This document shows positions 24,242 to 32,373 of a stretch of 64,000 bases of DNA, in pieces. The DNA is from Thalassobacillus sp. CUG 92003 (GTDB lineage: Bacteria; Bacillota; Bacilli; Bacillales; Halobacillaceae). The notes under the pieces were generated by a model. It worked only from the letters and a program-made list of their open reading frames with translations, did no database searches and had not been told where the DNA came from. Position 1 is the first letter of the stretch. Every line of letters starts with the position of its first letter. The DNA is taken from assembly GCF_013618635.1 (NCBI RefSeq), contig NZ_JABLSJ010000001.1, forward strand, positions 248,001-312,000. Reading direction: 5' to 3'. Made by a program: the position numbers and the translations under genes.

Positions 24242-25582
24242 TTGACAAAAGCTGAGGTTAAGCATGAAATGCCCACCAAGGATGAAAAGTACGTATGGCA
24301 CTCGATGAAACCCTATAATCCTGACGCGACCATGATTATAAAAAGTGCCAAAGGCTCATGGCTTACAGACGTAGAGGGCAACAAATTTTTAGATGCGATG
24401 TCTGGGTTATGGTGTGTCAATATCGGCTATGGAAGAGAAGAATTAGCTCAGGCCGCTTTTGAACAGATGAAGGAATTATCATATATGCCTATGACACAAA
24501 GTCACGAATCCGCTATCAAGTTAGGTGAAAAAATCAACCAGCTCTTAGGTGAAGATTATGTCGTATTCTTTTCGAACAGCGGTTCCGAAGCCAATGAAGC
24601 TGCTTTCAAAATGGTCCGCCAATATCATCAGCAAAAAGGAGACTATTACCGTTCCAAATTCATTTCCAGATATCGGGCGTACCATGGAAATTCGACGAGT
24701 TCCCTCGCTGCAACTGGCCAGGCGCAACGAAAATATAAATACGAGCCACTAGGACCCGGATTTCTCCATGTGGCCCCGCCAGATGAATACCGGAATGACC
24801 ATAGTGAGCTCGACCGCTGGGGAGCAAAAGAGATCGATCAAGTGATGACTTGGGAACAAAGCGAGTCGATCGCTGGTGTGATTATGGAACCTATCATTAC
24901 AGGGGGCGGCGTCCTCTTCCCGCCTGAACAGTATATGAAAGAAGTAAAGAAGATTTGTGAGCACCACGGAGCCCTTATGATCGTAGATGAAGTTATTTGC
25001 GGGTTCGGCAGGACAGGTGAGCCGTTCGGGTTCATGAATTATGGCGTCAAACCAGATATCATTACAATGGCCAAAGGCATCACAAGTGCGTACTTGCCCC
25101 TTTCTGCCACAGCCGTAAAACGGGAAATCTATGAAGCTTTTTGTGGGCAAGAAACCTATGATTTCTTCCGCCATGTCAATACGTTCGGCGGAAACCCAGC
25201 CTCCTGTGCCCTTGCACTAAAAAACATTGAAATAATGGAAACAGAAAACCTGTTTGAGCGCTCTAAACAATTGGGTGACGTTATGAAGAATGACTTGAAC
25301 AACCGCCTGCAGACGCATGCCCATGTGGGAGATATCAGAGGAAAAGGTCTGCTGATAGGCATTGAATTAGTAGAGAATAAACAAACAAAAGCCCCACTCG
25401 CTTCTGATAAAGTCGATCAAGTGATCGGTTACTGCAAAGAGAAAGGGATCATTATCGGGAAGAACGGCATGACCGTTGCAGGTTTCAATAATGTGCTTAC
25501 GCTTGCGCCGCCGCTGACAATTGAAGAAGAAGACGTACACTTATTAGTGAATACGCTGGTCGCTGGAATCAACCAGATATAA
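24242..25582 (+). CDS. Class III aminotransferase, beta-alanine/beta-aminoisobutyrate type
   Basis: A 446-residue PLP-dependent omega-aminotransferase: NSGSEANEAAFKMVRQYHQ, YHGNSTSSLAATG, VIMEPIITGGGV, DEVICGFGRTG and the PLP-lysine Lys278 in TMAKGITSAYLPLS. In this locus it should transaminate beta-alanine or beta-aminoisobutyrate with pyruvate, giving malonate or methylmalonate semialdehyde for MmsA. The start is TTG with AAGGAGG upstream. It forms its own transcription unit with a terminator on each side. Other omega-amino donors are possible for the family. Confidence 0.88.
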   Translation: MTKAEVKHEMPTKDEKYVWHSMKPYNPDATMIIKSAKGSWLTDVEGNKFLDAMSGLWCVNIGYGREELAQAAFEQMKELSYMPMTQSHESAIKLGEKINQLLGEDYVVFFSNSGSEANEAAFKMVRQYHQQKGDYYRSKFISRYRAYHGNSTSSLAATGQAQRKYKYEPLGPGFLHVAPPDEYRNDHSELDRWGAKEIDQVMTWEQSESIAGVIMEPIITGGGVLFPPEQYMKEVKKICEHHGALMIVDEVICGFGRTGEPFGFMNYGVKPDIITMAKGITSAYLPLSATAVKREIYEAFCGQETYDFFRHVNTFGGNPASCALALKNIEIMETENLFERSKQLGDVMKNDLNNRLQTHAHVGDIRGKGLLIGIELVENKQTKAPLASDKVDQVIGYCKEKGIIIGKNGMTVAGFNNVLTLAPPLTIEEEDVHLLVNTLVAGINQI

Positions 25583-25586
25583 ATGA

Positions 25587-25625
25587 AAGGGTGCAGCCCC
25601 TGAAAAGGGGATGCGCCCTTTTTTG
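25587..25625 (+). terminator. Intrinsic terminator
   Basis: AAGGGTGCAGCCCC pairs with GGGGATGCGCCCTT (25607-25620), leaving a small internal mismatch, followed by TTTTTT. Confidence 0.85.
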
Positions 25626-25735
25626 TATCGAGAATGAATAACGAACGCCAGATATCATTGCGAGAATGATAAAAATTTGAAATAATTGTCATTATATTTA
25701 AATGAAATAGATCTTTATTAGGGGAGTGCTCTTCG

Positions 25736-26200
25736 TTGAAAAAGTGCCTGTTTGTGTTTTTGGCCAGTTTGTTAGTTGTCGGTTGCCAGAGTAAGGCAGA
25801 AAGCTCAGAATTTAGTTTAGGTAATATTTACCCCAGTGAACTTAAAAACAAGCAACATTATTTTTTAGTCGTTCCTTTTGAATGGAGCGGAAAAGAAGGT
25901 ACTGAATTAGATTCTCTACATATTCTTAACAACAACGATGAGCGTACAGCTATGAATGCCAATTTTTATATTGGGGCAGAAACGAAAAAAACAGGTGTAT
26001 ATCGACGGGATAAAATCGGCGAAAAACAAGATGTCCAGGGGTATAGATTATCAGAGCATCAAACGTTAATAATGGAATTGAATGTAAATGAGGAATTAAA
26101 TAGTGCTGAGCGTTTGAAGTTTGTATATGAAGTAGATGGCAAACAGGAGCAAAAAGTTATCAACTGGGATACCCTTCAGGAACTGAAAAACGATGAATAG
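25736..26200 (+). CDS. Small lipoprotein, function unknown
   Basis: A 154-residue protein with a signal peptide and lipobox LVVGC (cysteine 17), so it should be lipid-anchored outside the membrane. The mature part is hydrophilic and probably beta-rich; no domain is recognised. The start is TTG with GGGGAG upstream. It is a single gene, followed by a repeat block. Confidence 0.75.
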   Translation: MKKCLFVFLASLLVVGCQSKAESSEFSLGNIYPSELKNKQHYFLVVPFEWSGKEGTELDSLHILNNNDERTAMNANFYIGAETKKTGVYRRDKIGEKQDVQGYRLSEHQTLIMELNVNEELNSAERLKFVYEVDGKQEQKVINWDTLQELKNDE

Positions 26201-26209
26201 CTCAATAAG

Positions 26210-26830
26210 TAGAACTCTTACACGTTTTGATTTCAGAATGCGGGGCGGGAACGACGATAAACCCGGCAGAAGCGATGATAAAACTGAGAGTAGCTCTTCC
26301 AGATTGGTTAGCCGCTGTTTTGGATCGTATTCCGCAGTAGATGGCTTGTAAATTGGCCTAAGATTATAAAATTCTCTAGTGGGAGTATGAGTAGCTGATT
26401 TTGGCGTGGTGTAGTTCGGATTTGGCATGGTGGAAGCTTCGTTCGGCTCGTTTCTATCCAAATGTGGCATGCAAACCTTCCTTCCGCTCAGTGCAGGATT
26501 ATTTCTTATGAAGCTTGCTTATTTACACAACCAGCTGGCTTATAACGTAACAATCTCGGCTTATATCCCCCACCACTTGGATTGAATTTTTTTCTCCCTC
26601 ATATAGCAAGATTAATTAGTCAGAAAACGGCTTATATACATCGGCCCACGGAGCATTCCAGGCTTAAGTTGGCTTATTTTTCAAATTCCACTCTTCCGCT
26701 TGGACTCAGACAGTCGAGAAAGTCTCGGCGTCCAGAGTAGTTTCCTGAATCCTCACGCCAATGTAAGACGTTGACGTGTCTAGATTACATTCCAGTCTCA
26801 CGCAATACAATCTCTAAACAAGGGTGTTCT
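26210..26830 (-). repeat. Degenerate periodic repeat block, inverted orientation
   Basis: About 620 bp without a supported gene. Read on the minus strand, 26470-26210 matches 45930-46150 on the plus strand over more than 150 nt. Shared words in order include GAAGCTTC, AAATCAGCTA, CTCCCACTA, TTTATAATC, TTTACAAGCCATCT, CTAACCAAT, CTCTCAG and TTTATCATCG. The rest, to about 26830, contains minus-strand words such as TATAAGCCG and AAGCCAACTTAAGCC. A 124-codon open frame exists on the minus strand, but the corresponding frame in the other copy has a stop. Confidence 0.7.
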
Positions 26831-26905
26831 TTTATGAGGATATCCTGTAAACTTAATTTGTCAGAAAATTATTTGAATTGAAAAGGGGCTGATCGTATGA
26901 CATAC

Positions 26906-26940
26906 ATAAATAAGGTGGTACACCCAAGTCGTCCTGTTCT
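26906..26940 (+). other. T-box-like antiterminator remnant
   Basis: AATAAGGTGGTACACCCAAG followed by TCGTCCTG resembles the conserved AAxxAGGGTGGTACCGCG...CGTCCT core of T-box leaders. No stem I, specifier loop or terminator is recognisable, and the downstream gene is not an aminoacyl-tRNA or amino acid gene. It may be a fossil or chance. It also overlaps a possible 15-codon leader ORF beginning at 26897. Confidence 0.2.
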
Positions 26941-26971
26941 CTAGTCTAAAACCATATGAGGGGATGAGTCA

Positions 26972-27532
26972 TTGAAAGCATTATTCTTTTTATATGAAGG
27001 ATATGTTGATTGGGAAATCAGTCCTTTATCTTACATGTTGAGTATTTCAGACGTCGATATTAAAACCACGGCGTTAAAAGAGGAAGTTACTCACGAAGGA
27101 AAATTTACCGTGAAGGTTGATGTGGAGATTGAAGCATGTGACCCATCTGATTATGATATTTTAATCATACCGGGCGGCGAGCCAGCCCCATTTCATAAAG
27201 AGGAACGCGTGTTAAATCTCATTAGAGGGTTTGACGAACAAGGTAAAAGAATGGCAGCAATTTGCGGGGGCCCGACCTTTTTAGCGGCTGCAGGTGTTCT
27301 GAGGGAACGAACATATTCAACTTCGATTGATGACAACCCTGCGTATGCAGATTATTTCAATGACCATTTTCTCAGCGAGAAGGATGTAACGGTTTGCGAA
27401 AATCTAATTACGGCTGAAGGCAATGCTTATATTGAGTTCGCGATTGCTGTGGGAAAAGAACTGAACATTTTTGATGATCGGGAAGATGAGTTAGAGACTG
27501 TACTATTCTTTAAAAATCAATTAAGGAGTTAA
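26972..27532 (+). CDS. DJ-1/PfpI family protein
   Basis: A 186-residue class I glutamine-amidotransferase-like protein. The nucleophile-elbow cysteine is in AAICGGPTFLAAAGVL, preceded by YDILIIPGGEPAPF. Members act as glyoxalases, deglycases or chaperones, and many have no assigned activity. The start is TTG with GAGGGGATG upstream. The DinB-type gene follows after 40 nt. The exact role is unknown. Confidence 0.8.
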   Translation: MKALFFLYEGYVDWEISPLSYMLSISDVDIKTTALKEEVTHEGKFTVKVDVEIEACDPSDYDILIIPGGEPAPFHKEERVLNLIRGFDEQGKRMAAICGGPTFLAAAGVLRERTYSTSIDDNPAYADYFNDHFLSEKDVTVCENLITAEGNAYIEFAIAVGKELNIFDDREDELETVLFFKNQLRS

Positions 27533-27572
27533 GTTAGGTTTCTCGTAATACGAAATCAAGGTTGGTGAATAT

Positions 27573-28046
27573 ATGAACAGTCAGACATTAATAAATGGAT
27601 TAAGAGGAGATTCAGCTCACGTTAATCCATCCAACGTTTTTGAGGAATTAGATTGGGAAACTGCAGGGGAAACGATTGAACGTTCACCGTACACGGTGTG
27701 GGAACTGATCTGGCATATGAATTATTGGCAACGTTTCCTACTAGAGTTGATCCAGGGGAAAGAACCTGTTTATCCGGAACATAGTGACGAATCGTGGCCC
27801 AGGAACAAAATGCCCCAGAGTAAAGCGGAATGGGATGAAGAGGTTTCGCGGTTCACGAATGACGTGAAAATAGCGGAGGAAGAATGTGAAAAGGATTTAA
27901 ATGAAATGTGTAGTACAGACAACACGACGCGACAGTCGTTACTCATGGACCTGGTTATTCACAATAGCTATCACGGTGGTCAGGTCGTCTTGCTGCGTCG
28001 CCAACTGGGTAGTTGGCCGCCTCCATCAGGGGGCGACACGTGGTAA
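27573..28046 (+). CDS. DinB-family four-helix protein
   Basis: A 157-residue protein of the DinB/YfiT-like superfamily. Metal-ligand histidines are visible in WHMNYWQR and VIHNSYHGGQ. These small proteins may be metal-dependent thiol transferases; most are uncharacterised. GGTTGGTGAATAT precedes the ATG. It is probably co-transcribed with the DJ-1-like gene, with a strong terminator behind. Confidence 0.8.
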   Translation: MNSQTLINGLRGDSAHVNPSNVFEELDWETAGETIERSPYTVWELIWHMNYWQRFLLELIQGKEPVYPEHSDESWPRNKMPQSKAEWDEEVSRFTNDVKIAEEECEKDLNEMCSTDNTTRQSLLMDLVIHNSYHGGQVVLLRRQLGSWPPPSGGDTW

Positions 28047-28071
28047 GGGATTCGGCGAGTCATCCATTTTA

Positions 28072-28100
28072 AAAGTCTCTCCTCGGAGGGGCTTTTTTTA
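28072..28100 (+). terminator. Intrinsic terminator
   Basis: AGTCTCTCC pairs with GGAGGGGCT (two G-U pairs) around TC and is followed by six T. Confidence 0.8.
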
Positions 28101-28262
28101 TTTTGGTACCACAAAATATGCCATATATATGCTTTAATACTGGTATAATAAGATTAATAAATAATTTCGCAATGAAACTACCCCCATAACGCGTACTTTT
28201 TGTCATAACAGATATAACAGGACACATTTAGATGAGATGATACAACCATAGAGGGGATTCGG

Positions 28263-28868
28263 ATGGAAACAATAGAAGAATGGGTAAAAGCGATTCGATT
28301 TGACCAGACTCACGTGATCTCCCAACCAGCGGAGCTTCAATTAATCGGGCAGGGCCGCAGCGCTGCTGTGTTTAAGCTGCCTGATGCTGCTCAAGCCATC
28401 AAAGTATTTTATCCGGGATATGAGTACTTGGCGATGAAAGAAGCGGACGTGTATCAACGGCTGGCTCATCATCATGCCTATCCTGAATTGAGGGAGGCAG
28501 GCGATGGTTACCTTGTGTTGGAGTATTTAGATGGCACCACATTTTACGATTGCCTTCGAACGGGCATTCCGATTACGCCCCGCATGGTAAGCATGGTGGA
28601 TGAGGCGCTGGAGTATGCGAGGTCAAAAGGGTTGAACCCGTCGGATATTCATTTGAAAAACATCATTTTCACCACCGATCAAACTGTGAAAGTCATTGAT
28701 GTGGTCCGGTTCACGCAACATAAAAATTGTCCGCATTGGAGCGATTTAAAAAAAGCTTATTTTGCCTATTACCAAAGGCGGTTCTTCCCGAAACGGTATC
28801 CTAAACTCATCATGGAGCTCGTCATCAGATTGTACCGCAAACGATTGCTGCAACAAAAGACAGGCTAG
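28263..28868 (+). CDS. YrzF-like serine/threonine kinase-fold protein
   Basis: A 201-residue protein kinase-like protein: a nucleotide loop LIGQGRSAAVF, a beta3 lysine in QAIKVFYPGYE, hinge YLVLEYLDG, a catalytic-loop equivalent SDIHLKNIIF and VIDVVRF in the DFG position. The catalytic loop is non-canonical (DIHLKN rather than HRDLKPxN), like the Bacillus YrzF/YbdM group. AGAGGGGATTCGG precedes the ATG. It is monocistronic, with terminators on both sides. Kinase activity is plausible but not certain. Confidence 0.75.
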   Translation: METIEEWVKAIRFDQTHVISQPAELQLIGQGRSAAVFKLPDAAQAIKVFYPGYEYLAMKEADVYQRLAHHHAYPELREAGDGYLVLEYLDGTTFYDCLRTGIPITPRMVSMVDEALEYARSKGLNPSDIHLKNIIFTTDQTVKVIDVVRFTQHKNCPHWSDLKKAYFAYYQRRFFPKRYPKLIMELVIRLYRKRLLQQKTG

Positions 28869-28900
28869 AAGGAGCAGAGGCGATCTCTGCTCCTTTGTTA
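28869..28900 (+). terminator. Intrinsic terminator
   Basis: AAGGAGCAGAG (28869-28879) pairs perfectly with CTCTGCTCCTT (28885-28895). Confidence 0.8.
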
Positions 28901-28953
28901 TAGGGGAATATGATATAATTCCGGTACTTAATTGGATTTGGAGGGTCACTGCT

Positions 28954-29721
28954 GTGGCGGACAAAGAAGTAACGACGGTCCAATCGGTCGATCGTGCCTT
29001 AGTCATTTTAGATATATTAAAGTCCCATCCTGAAGGGTTAGGCGTCACGGAATTATCCCACCGACTGGACGTCTCGAAAAGCACCATCCACCGATTGCTC
29101 AGCTCCCTGCTGAAGCAAGGTTACGTCAAACAGGATGCCGAACATGAAAGGTATGCGCTCGGATTGACATTAATCGAACTGGGCGAAGTCGTCTCAAGCC
29201 AATTGGATATTCGCCGCATTGCCGCCCCGTACCTGACACAGCTGGCAGGCTCTACTGGGGAAACGGTCCACCTCGTCATGATGGACAATCTGGAAATTGT
29301 TTATATCGATAAAACCGAACCCGATGCCACCATACGCATGTTCTCAAGAATCGGCAAGCGCGCGCCCATGCATTGCACAGGCGTCGGGAAGGCCATGTTA
29401 GCATTCCTGCCGCCAGATAAGATTGATGCCGTATTAAGCGAACGTCCGATGACGCGATTTACAAACCAAACCATTACCGATCCAGACGACATGAAAACTC
29501 ACCTGGAAGAAATCCGGCGCCGCGGTGTTGCGTTTGACATGGAAGAACACGAAGAAGGCATCACGTGTGCGGCTGCACCTCTTTTTAATTATAAAGGCGA
29601 AGTCGTGGCTGGGATCAGTATCGCTGGCCCGATCATGCGAGTTGATGATGCCAAATTGTCTGTTTTCGCCCGGGAGGTTCACCATGCTGCGGCCACGATA
29701 TCAAAGGCGCTCGGTTTATGA
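28954..29721 (+). CDS. IclR-family transcriptional regulator
   Basis: A 255-residue protein: an N-terminal winged helix (VQSVDRALVILDILKSHPEG, LSHRLDVSKSTIHRLLSSLL) and the C-terminal IclR effector-binding domain (RIGKRAPMHCTGVGKAMLAF, GITCAAAPLFNYKGEVVAGI). The GTG at 28954 is preceded by GGAGGGT; the open frame extends upstream only through the preceding terminator. Its length and the GVAFDMEEHEEGI segment resemble KdgR-type regulators of sugar-acid genes. It is next to no obvious target; the inositol block lies 460 nt downstream but carries LacI-type operators. Confidence 0.85.
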   Translation: MADKEVTTVQSVDRALVILDILKSHPEGLGVTELSHRLDVSKSTIHRLLSSLLKQGYVKQDAEHERYALGLTLIELGEVVSSQLDIRRIAAPYLTQLAGSTGETVHLVMMDNLEIVYIDKTEPDATIRMFSRIGKRAPMHCTGVGKAMLAFLPPDKIDAVLSERPMTRFTNQTITDPDDMKTHLEEIRRRGVAFDMEEHEEGITCAAAPLFNYKGEVVAGISIAGPIMRVDDAKLSVFAREVHHAAATISKALGL

Positions 29722-29908
29722 AATGGAACCATCATTATGGACGAGCCGGGGATGGTTAATAAGGAGTTTGTGAGCTAATTGACAGGTGTGATTGCTCATA
29801 TTGGGAGTTATTTTGGCTCGTATGTTTAGGGAGATCGATCCTTCCCTGTCCACCCTTTAGAATAATTTCTTAATTGTAAAGATGCTTCGCAATTAGCGTC
29901 ACATCAAT

Positions 29909-29966
29909 TTTAAATAGGCATTATCAAAAGCAATGAAGTTCTTGCTTTTGATAATGCCTATTTAAA
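29909..29966. repeat. Perfect 25-bp inverted repeat with 8-nt loop
   Basis: Arms 29909-29933 and 29942-29966 are exactly complementary, flanking TGAAGTTC. The arms are AT-rich (TTTAAATAGGCATTATCAAA...) and no T-run follows, so it is not a typical terminator. It lies in the 460-nt gap between the IclR gene and iolI. The earlier part of this gap (29722-29900) has no recognisable feature apart from a 16-codon TTG frame at 29778. Confidence 0.65.
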
Positions 29967-29995
29967 TAGTGAAAGAGTAAACCAAATAATTTAGT

Positions 29996-30009
29996 TAAGC
30001 GGTTACCTT
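29996..30009. promoter_or_regulatory. Weaker LacI-type operator upstream of the iol block
   Basis: TAAGCGGTTACCTT differs at one base from the TAAGCGCTTACCTT core shared by the sites at 30144 and 35283. It lies about 150 nt upstream of the main operator, a spacing that would allow looping by a tetrameric LacI protein. Confidence 0.45.
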
Positions 30010-30100
30010 GCGAAGTCAGACATCTTATTACATTTTTACTTAAAAGTGTAAGTCTTTTTACTTATTTTAAAGACATTCTTATAACTTTTCGAAAAATTTA

Positions 30101-30129
30101 TTGAAATAATCAGATAATTTATGTAACAT
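30101..30129 (+). promoter_or_regulatory. Candidate sigma-A promoter of the iol operon
   Basis: TTGAAA (30101-30106) and TAACAT (30124-30129) are separated by 17 nt. The perfect operator at 30144 would lie just after the transcription start, a classic repressor position. Confidence 0.45.
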
Positions 30130-30143
30130 AGTCATCAAATATT

Positions 30144-30159
30144 AGGTAAGCGCTTACCT
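30144..30159. promoter_or_regulatory. Perfect 16-bp LacI-type operator before iolI
   Basis: AGGTAAGCGCTTACCT is a perfect palindrome with the central CG typical of LacI/GalR-family operators. The core AAGCGCTTACCTT recurs before iolB (35283), and one near-copy lies at 29996. The LacI regulator gene at 42627 closes the cluster. CcpA cre elements have a related layout but need TGnAA...CA ends, which are absent here. Confidence 0.7.
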
Positions 30160-30184
30160 TAACATGTGTATGGGGAGGAAGTGT

Positions 30185-31018
30185 ATGGAGATTGCATTTA
30201 ATGAAGCTACATCATTGGATAATTCTCGATTAGAAGATGACTTATATTATTGTGAAAAGCATGGGTTTGACTATATTGAAATTCGGCTCGATAAACTGAA
30301 AGAGTATTTACTTACACATTCCGTTAACGACCTGGAAAGGTTTTTTTTCTCTTCATCTTTGAAACCGCTATCATTAAATGCATTGGAAGAATTTACTTTC
30401 AGAAATAAAACGGACCTTGCTTTAATGAAAGAAGATTTAGCTTTAATGATAGAAGTGGCAAAATTGATTAATTGTGACACGATTGTCGCTGTTCCCACGT
30501 TTAATATTGAACAGGACTGGCAGGTAATCAAACAAGAAACTATTACTAGACTAAATGAATTTTTAGAAGTCATCGAACAAACTGAATTAAATCTTGCGAT
30601 AGAGTTTGTCGGTTATCCAAATTGTTCGGTGAATACATTAGAGCAGTCTATAGAGATTATTGAAACTATTGGGCATCCTCAACTTGGTTTAGTCTTTGAT
30701 TGTTTTCATTTTCATGCAATGAATTCAAGCTTTACTGCTTTAGATTCCTTGCCTCTTGAAAAGATGTTCCTCTTTCATATAGATGATTGTGAAGAGAAAT
30801 TACCTGGGGTTTTAAGAGATTACCATCGTTTATGGCCAGGGGAGGGGGTTATTCCTTTACACAGAATATTTGCTTCGCTTTACCAAAAAGGCTTTAAAGG
30901 TCCAGTCTCAGTAGAGGTTTTTCGCCCGGAATATTGGGAACTTGAACCTGATGAATGCATCAGGATTGCCAAAGAAAAGACTATTAAGGTTATAGAAAGG
31001 AGTTTTTACAATTTATAG
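30185..31018 (+). CDS. iolI: 2-keto-myo-inositol isomerase
   Basis: A 277-residue AP-endonuclease-2-like TIM barrel. The N-terminus EIAFNEATSLDNSRLEDDL, KPLSLNALEEFTF, IEFVGYPNCSVNT, GLVFDCFHFHAMNSS, LFHIDDCEE and SVEVFRPEYW closely follow the Bacillus IolI sequence as I recall it, including metal-ligand Glu, Asp, His and Glu residues. It converts 2-keto-myo-inositol to 1-keto-D-chiro-inositol. The ATG at 30185 has GGGGAGG upstream; the frame also extends 21 nt further without a site. It is the first gene after the operator, with the transporter genes behind it. Confidence 0.88.
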   Translation: MEIAFNEATSLDNSRLEDDLYYCEKHGFDYIEIRLDKLKEYLLTHSVNDLERFFFSSSLKPLSLNALEEFTFRNKTDLALMKEDLALMIEVAKLINCDTIVAVPTFNIEQDWQVIKQETITRLNEFLEVIEQTELNLAIEFVGYPNCSVNTLEQSIEIIETIGHPQLGLVFDCFHFHAMNSSFTALDSLPLEKMFLFHIDDCEEKLPGVLRDYHRLWPGEGVIPLHRIFASLYQKGFKGPVSVEVFRPEYWELEPDECIRIAKEKTIKVIERSFYNL

Positions 31019-31034
31019 AAAAAGGGGTATGAGC

Positions 31035-32315
31035 ATGAAGAAACTACTGATTCCATTAACCGTCCTCATGGTATTGGTTTTAACGGCTTGTGGCGGGAAT
31101 GAAACAAGCTCAGGAGAAGGGGAGGAAACTATTTCGGTAGCTATGGTGGCAGGGGTTGAGTCTTCGGCCATTAAACAGTTAATTCCAGAGTTTGAAGAAG
31201 AGACTGGGGTTAAGGTGGAATGGAATGAATTTGATTATAACACTCTATATGAACGCATCAATAATGACTTGAGAAATGGAGGTAAAACATATGATGTAAT
31301 TTTTGCTGATGATCCTTGGATGCCAATGTTTGCAGGTGGTGGATTTCTAACTCCTTTAGATGAATTAGGCTATACACCGAGTGACGATTTCGCTAAATCA
31401 TCACGTCAGGTTAGCATGTGGCCAGCGCCAGAGGGTCCTCGTTTGCCTGGTGCTGATGAAGATGAAGAATCTAGATATTATGGAGTTCCGCAAGTTGGTA
31501 ATGTACAGCTGTTTTTCTATCGAAAAGACATATTAGAGGAAATACCTAAAACATGGCAAGACCTTGAGACAGCCATAGAGGAGCATAAAGGTGAAACTGA
31601 TTACGGTTTTGTCCACAGAGGGGCTAGAGGAAACCCTATAGCTACAAATTTCAACGCTTTTCTGTGGTCTCATGGAGCTGACTTCTTTGATGAAAATTGG
31701 AACGTAACTTTAGATAGTTCAGAAGCGGTTGAAGCTCTCGAAAAGTATTTAAGTTTAACAGAGTATGCTCCTGATGGGATAGCGAATTATAACGCAGATT
31801 CTTTAGGGCGAACAATGGCCAACGGTGAAGGGTTAACGTCAATTGTATGGCCGGTATGGGCACAAACAATGGAAGATGAAGAGAAATCAGAGGTTGTAGG
31901 TAAAATGGGATATGGTCTTGTACCTAAGGCGGAAGGTCATGATCATGCGCCTATGATCGGTAATTGGCTCTTTGGTATTCCGAAAGGGTCTGATAAGAAG
32001 GAAAGCGCTTTATCATTTATTAAATGGGCTTCATCTAAAGACGTGCAAACAGAAATGACGAAGCTGGGTGGATTGCCTACCCGAACTAGCGTCCTAACGG
32101 ATGAAGAATTATTGAAAGACTACCCGTATTTAGAAGCTGTAGAAGAAGGGTTGCAAACTGCTAAGTGGCGCCCGCGTACTCCTTTGTATTCTCAAATTGA
32201 GCAAATCTACGGGACGCATCTAAATCGTGCCATAACAGGTGAACTGAGTGCAGAAGAAGCACTCACAGGGGCAGCTGACAAGATAAGACAATTAATGGAA
32301 GAAAACGGATATTAA
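31035..32315 (+). CDS. Sugar/inositol ABC transporter, substrate-binding lipoprotein
   Basis: A 426-residue family 1 extracellular solute-binding protein with signal peptide and lipobox LVLTACGG. Typical segments are QLIPEFEEETGVKVEWNEFD, YDVIFADDPWMPMFAGGGFL and IGNWLFGIPKGSDKKESALS. It should deliver a polyol, probably an inositol, to the two permeases downstream. The ATG at 31035 has better spacing from AAAGGGG than the ATG 6 nt earlier. No ATPase gene accompanies it. Confidence 0.85.
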   Translation: MKKLLIPLTVLMVLVLTACGGNETSSGEGEETISVAMVAGVESSAIKQLIPEFEEETGVKVEWNEFDYNTLYERINNDLRNGGKTYDVIFADDPWMPMFAGGGFLTPLDELGYTPSDDFAKSSRQVSMWPAPEGPRLPGADEDEESRYYGVPQVGNVQLFFYRKDILEEIPKTWQDLETAIEEHKGETDYGFVHRGARGNPIATNFNAFLWSHGADFFDENWNVTLDSSEAVEALEKYLSLTEYAPDGIANYNADSLGRTMANGEGLTSIVWPVWAQTMEDEEKSEVVGKMGYGLVPKAEGHDHAPMIGNWLFGIPKGSDKKESALSFIKWASSKDVQTEMTKLGGLPTRTSVLTDEELLKDYPYLEAVEEGLQTAKWRPRTPLYSQIEQIYGTHLNRAITGELSAEEALTGAADKIRQLMEENGY

Positions 32316-32373
32316 AATTCATAATTAGATAGGGGGGGTTCACTCCTCTCTTATCTTATTAGGGGTGAACTAA

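Noticed and set aside
26096-26470. 124-codon minus-strand frame, partly matched by a frame near 45.9 kb
   Set aside because: The matching frame at 45.9 kb contains a TAG, differences between the copies fall equally in all codon positions as far as I can see, and the region belongs to the noncoding repeat family.
29778-29828. 16-codon TTG frame after the IclR gene
   Set aside because: Spacing to AAGGAG is too long, and there is no coding support beyond the open frame.
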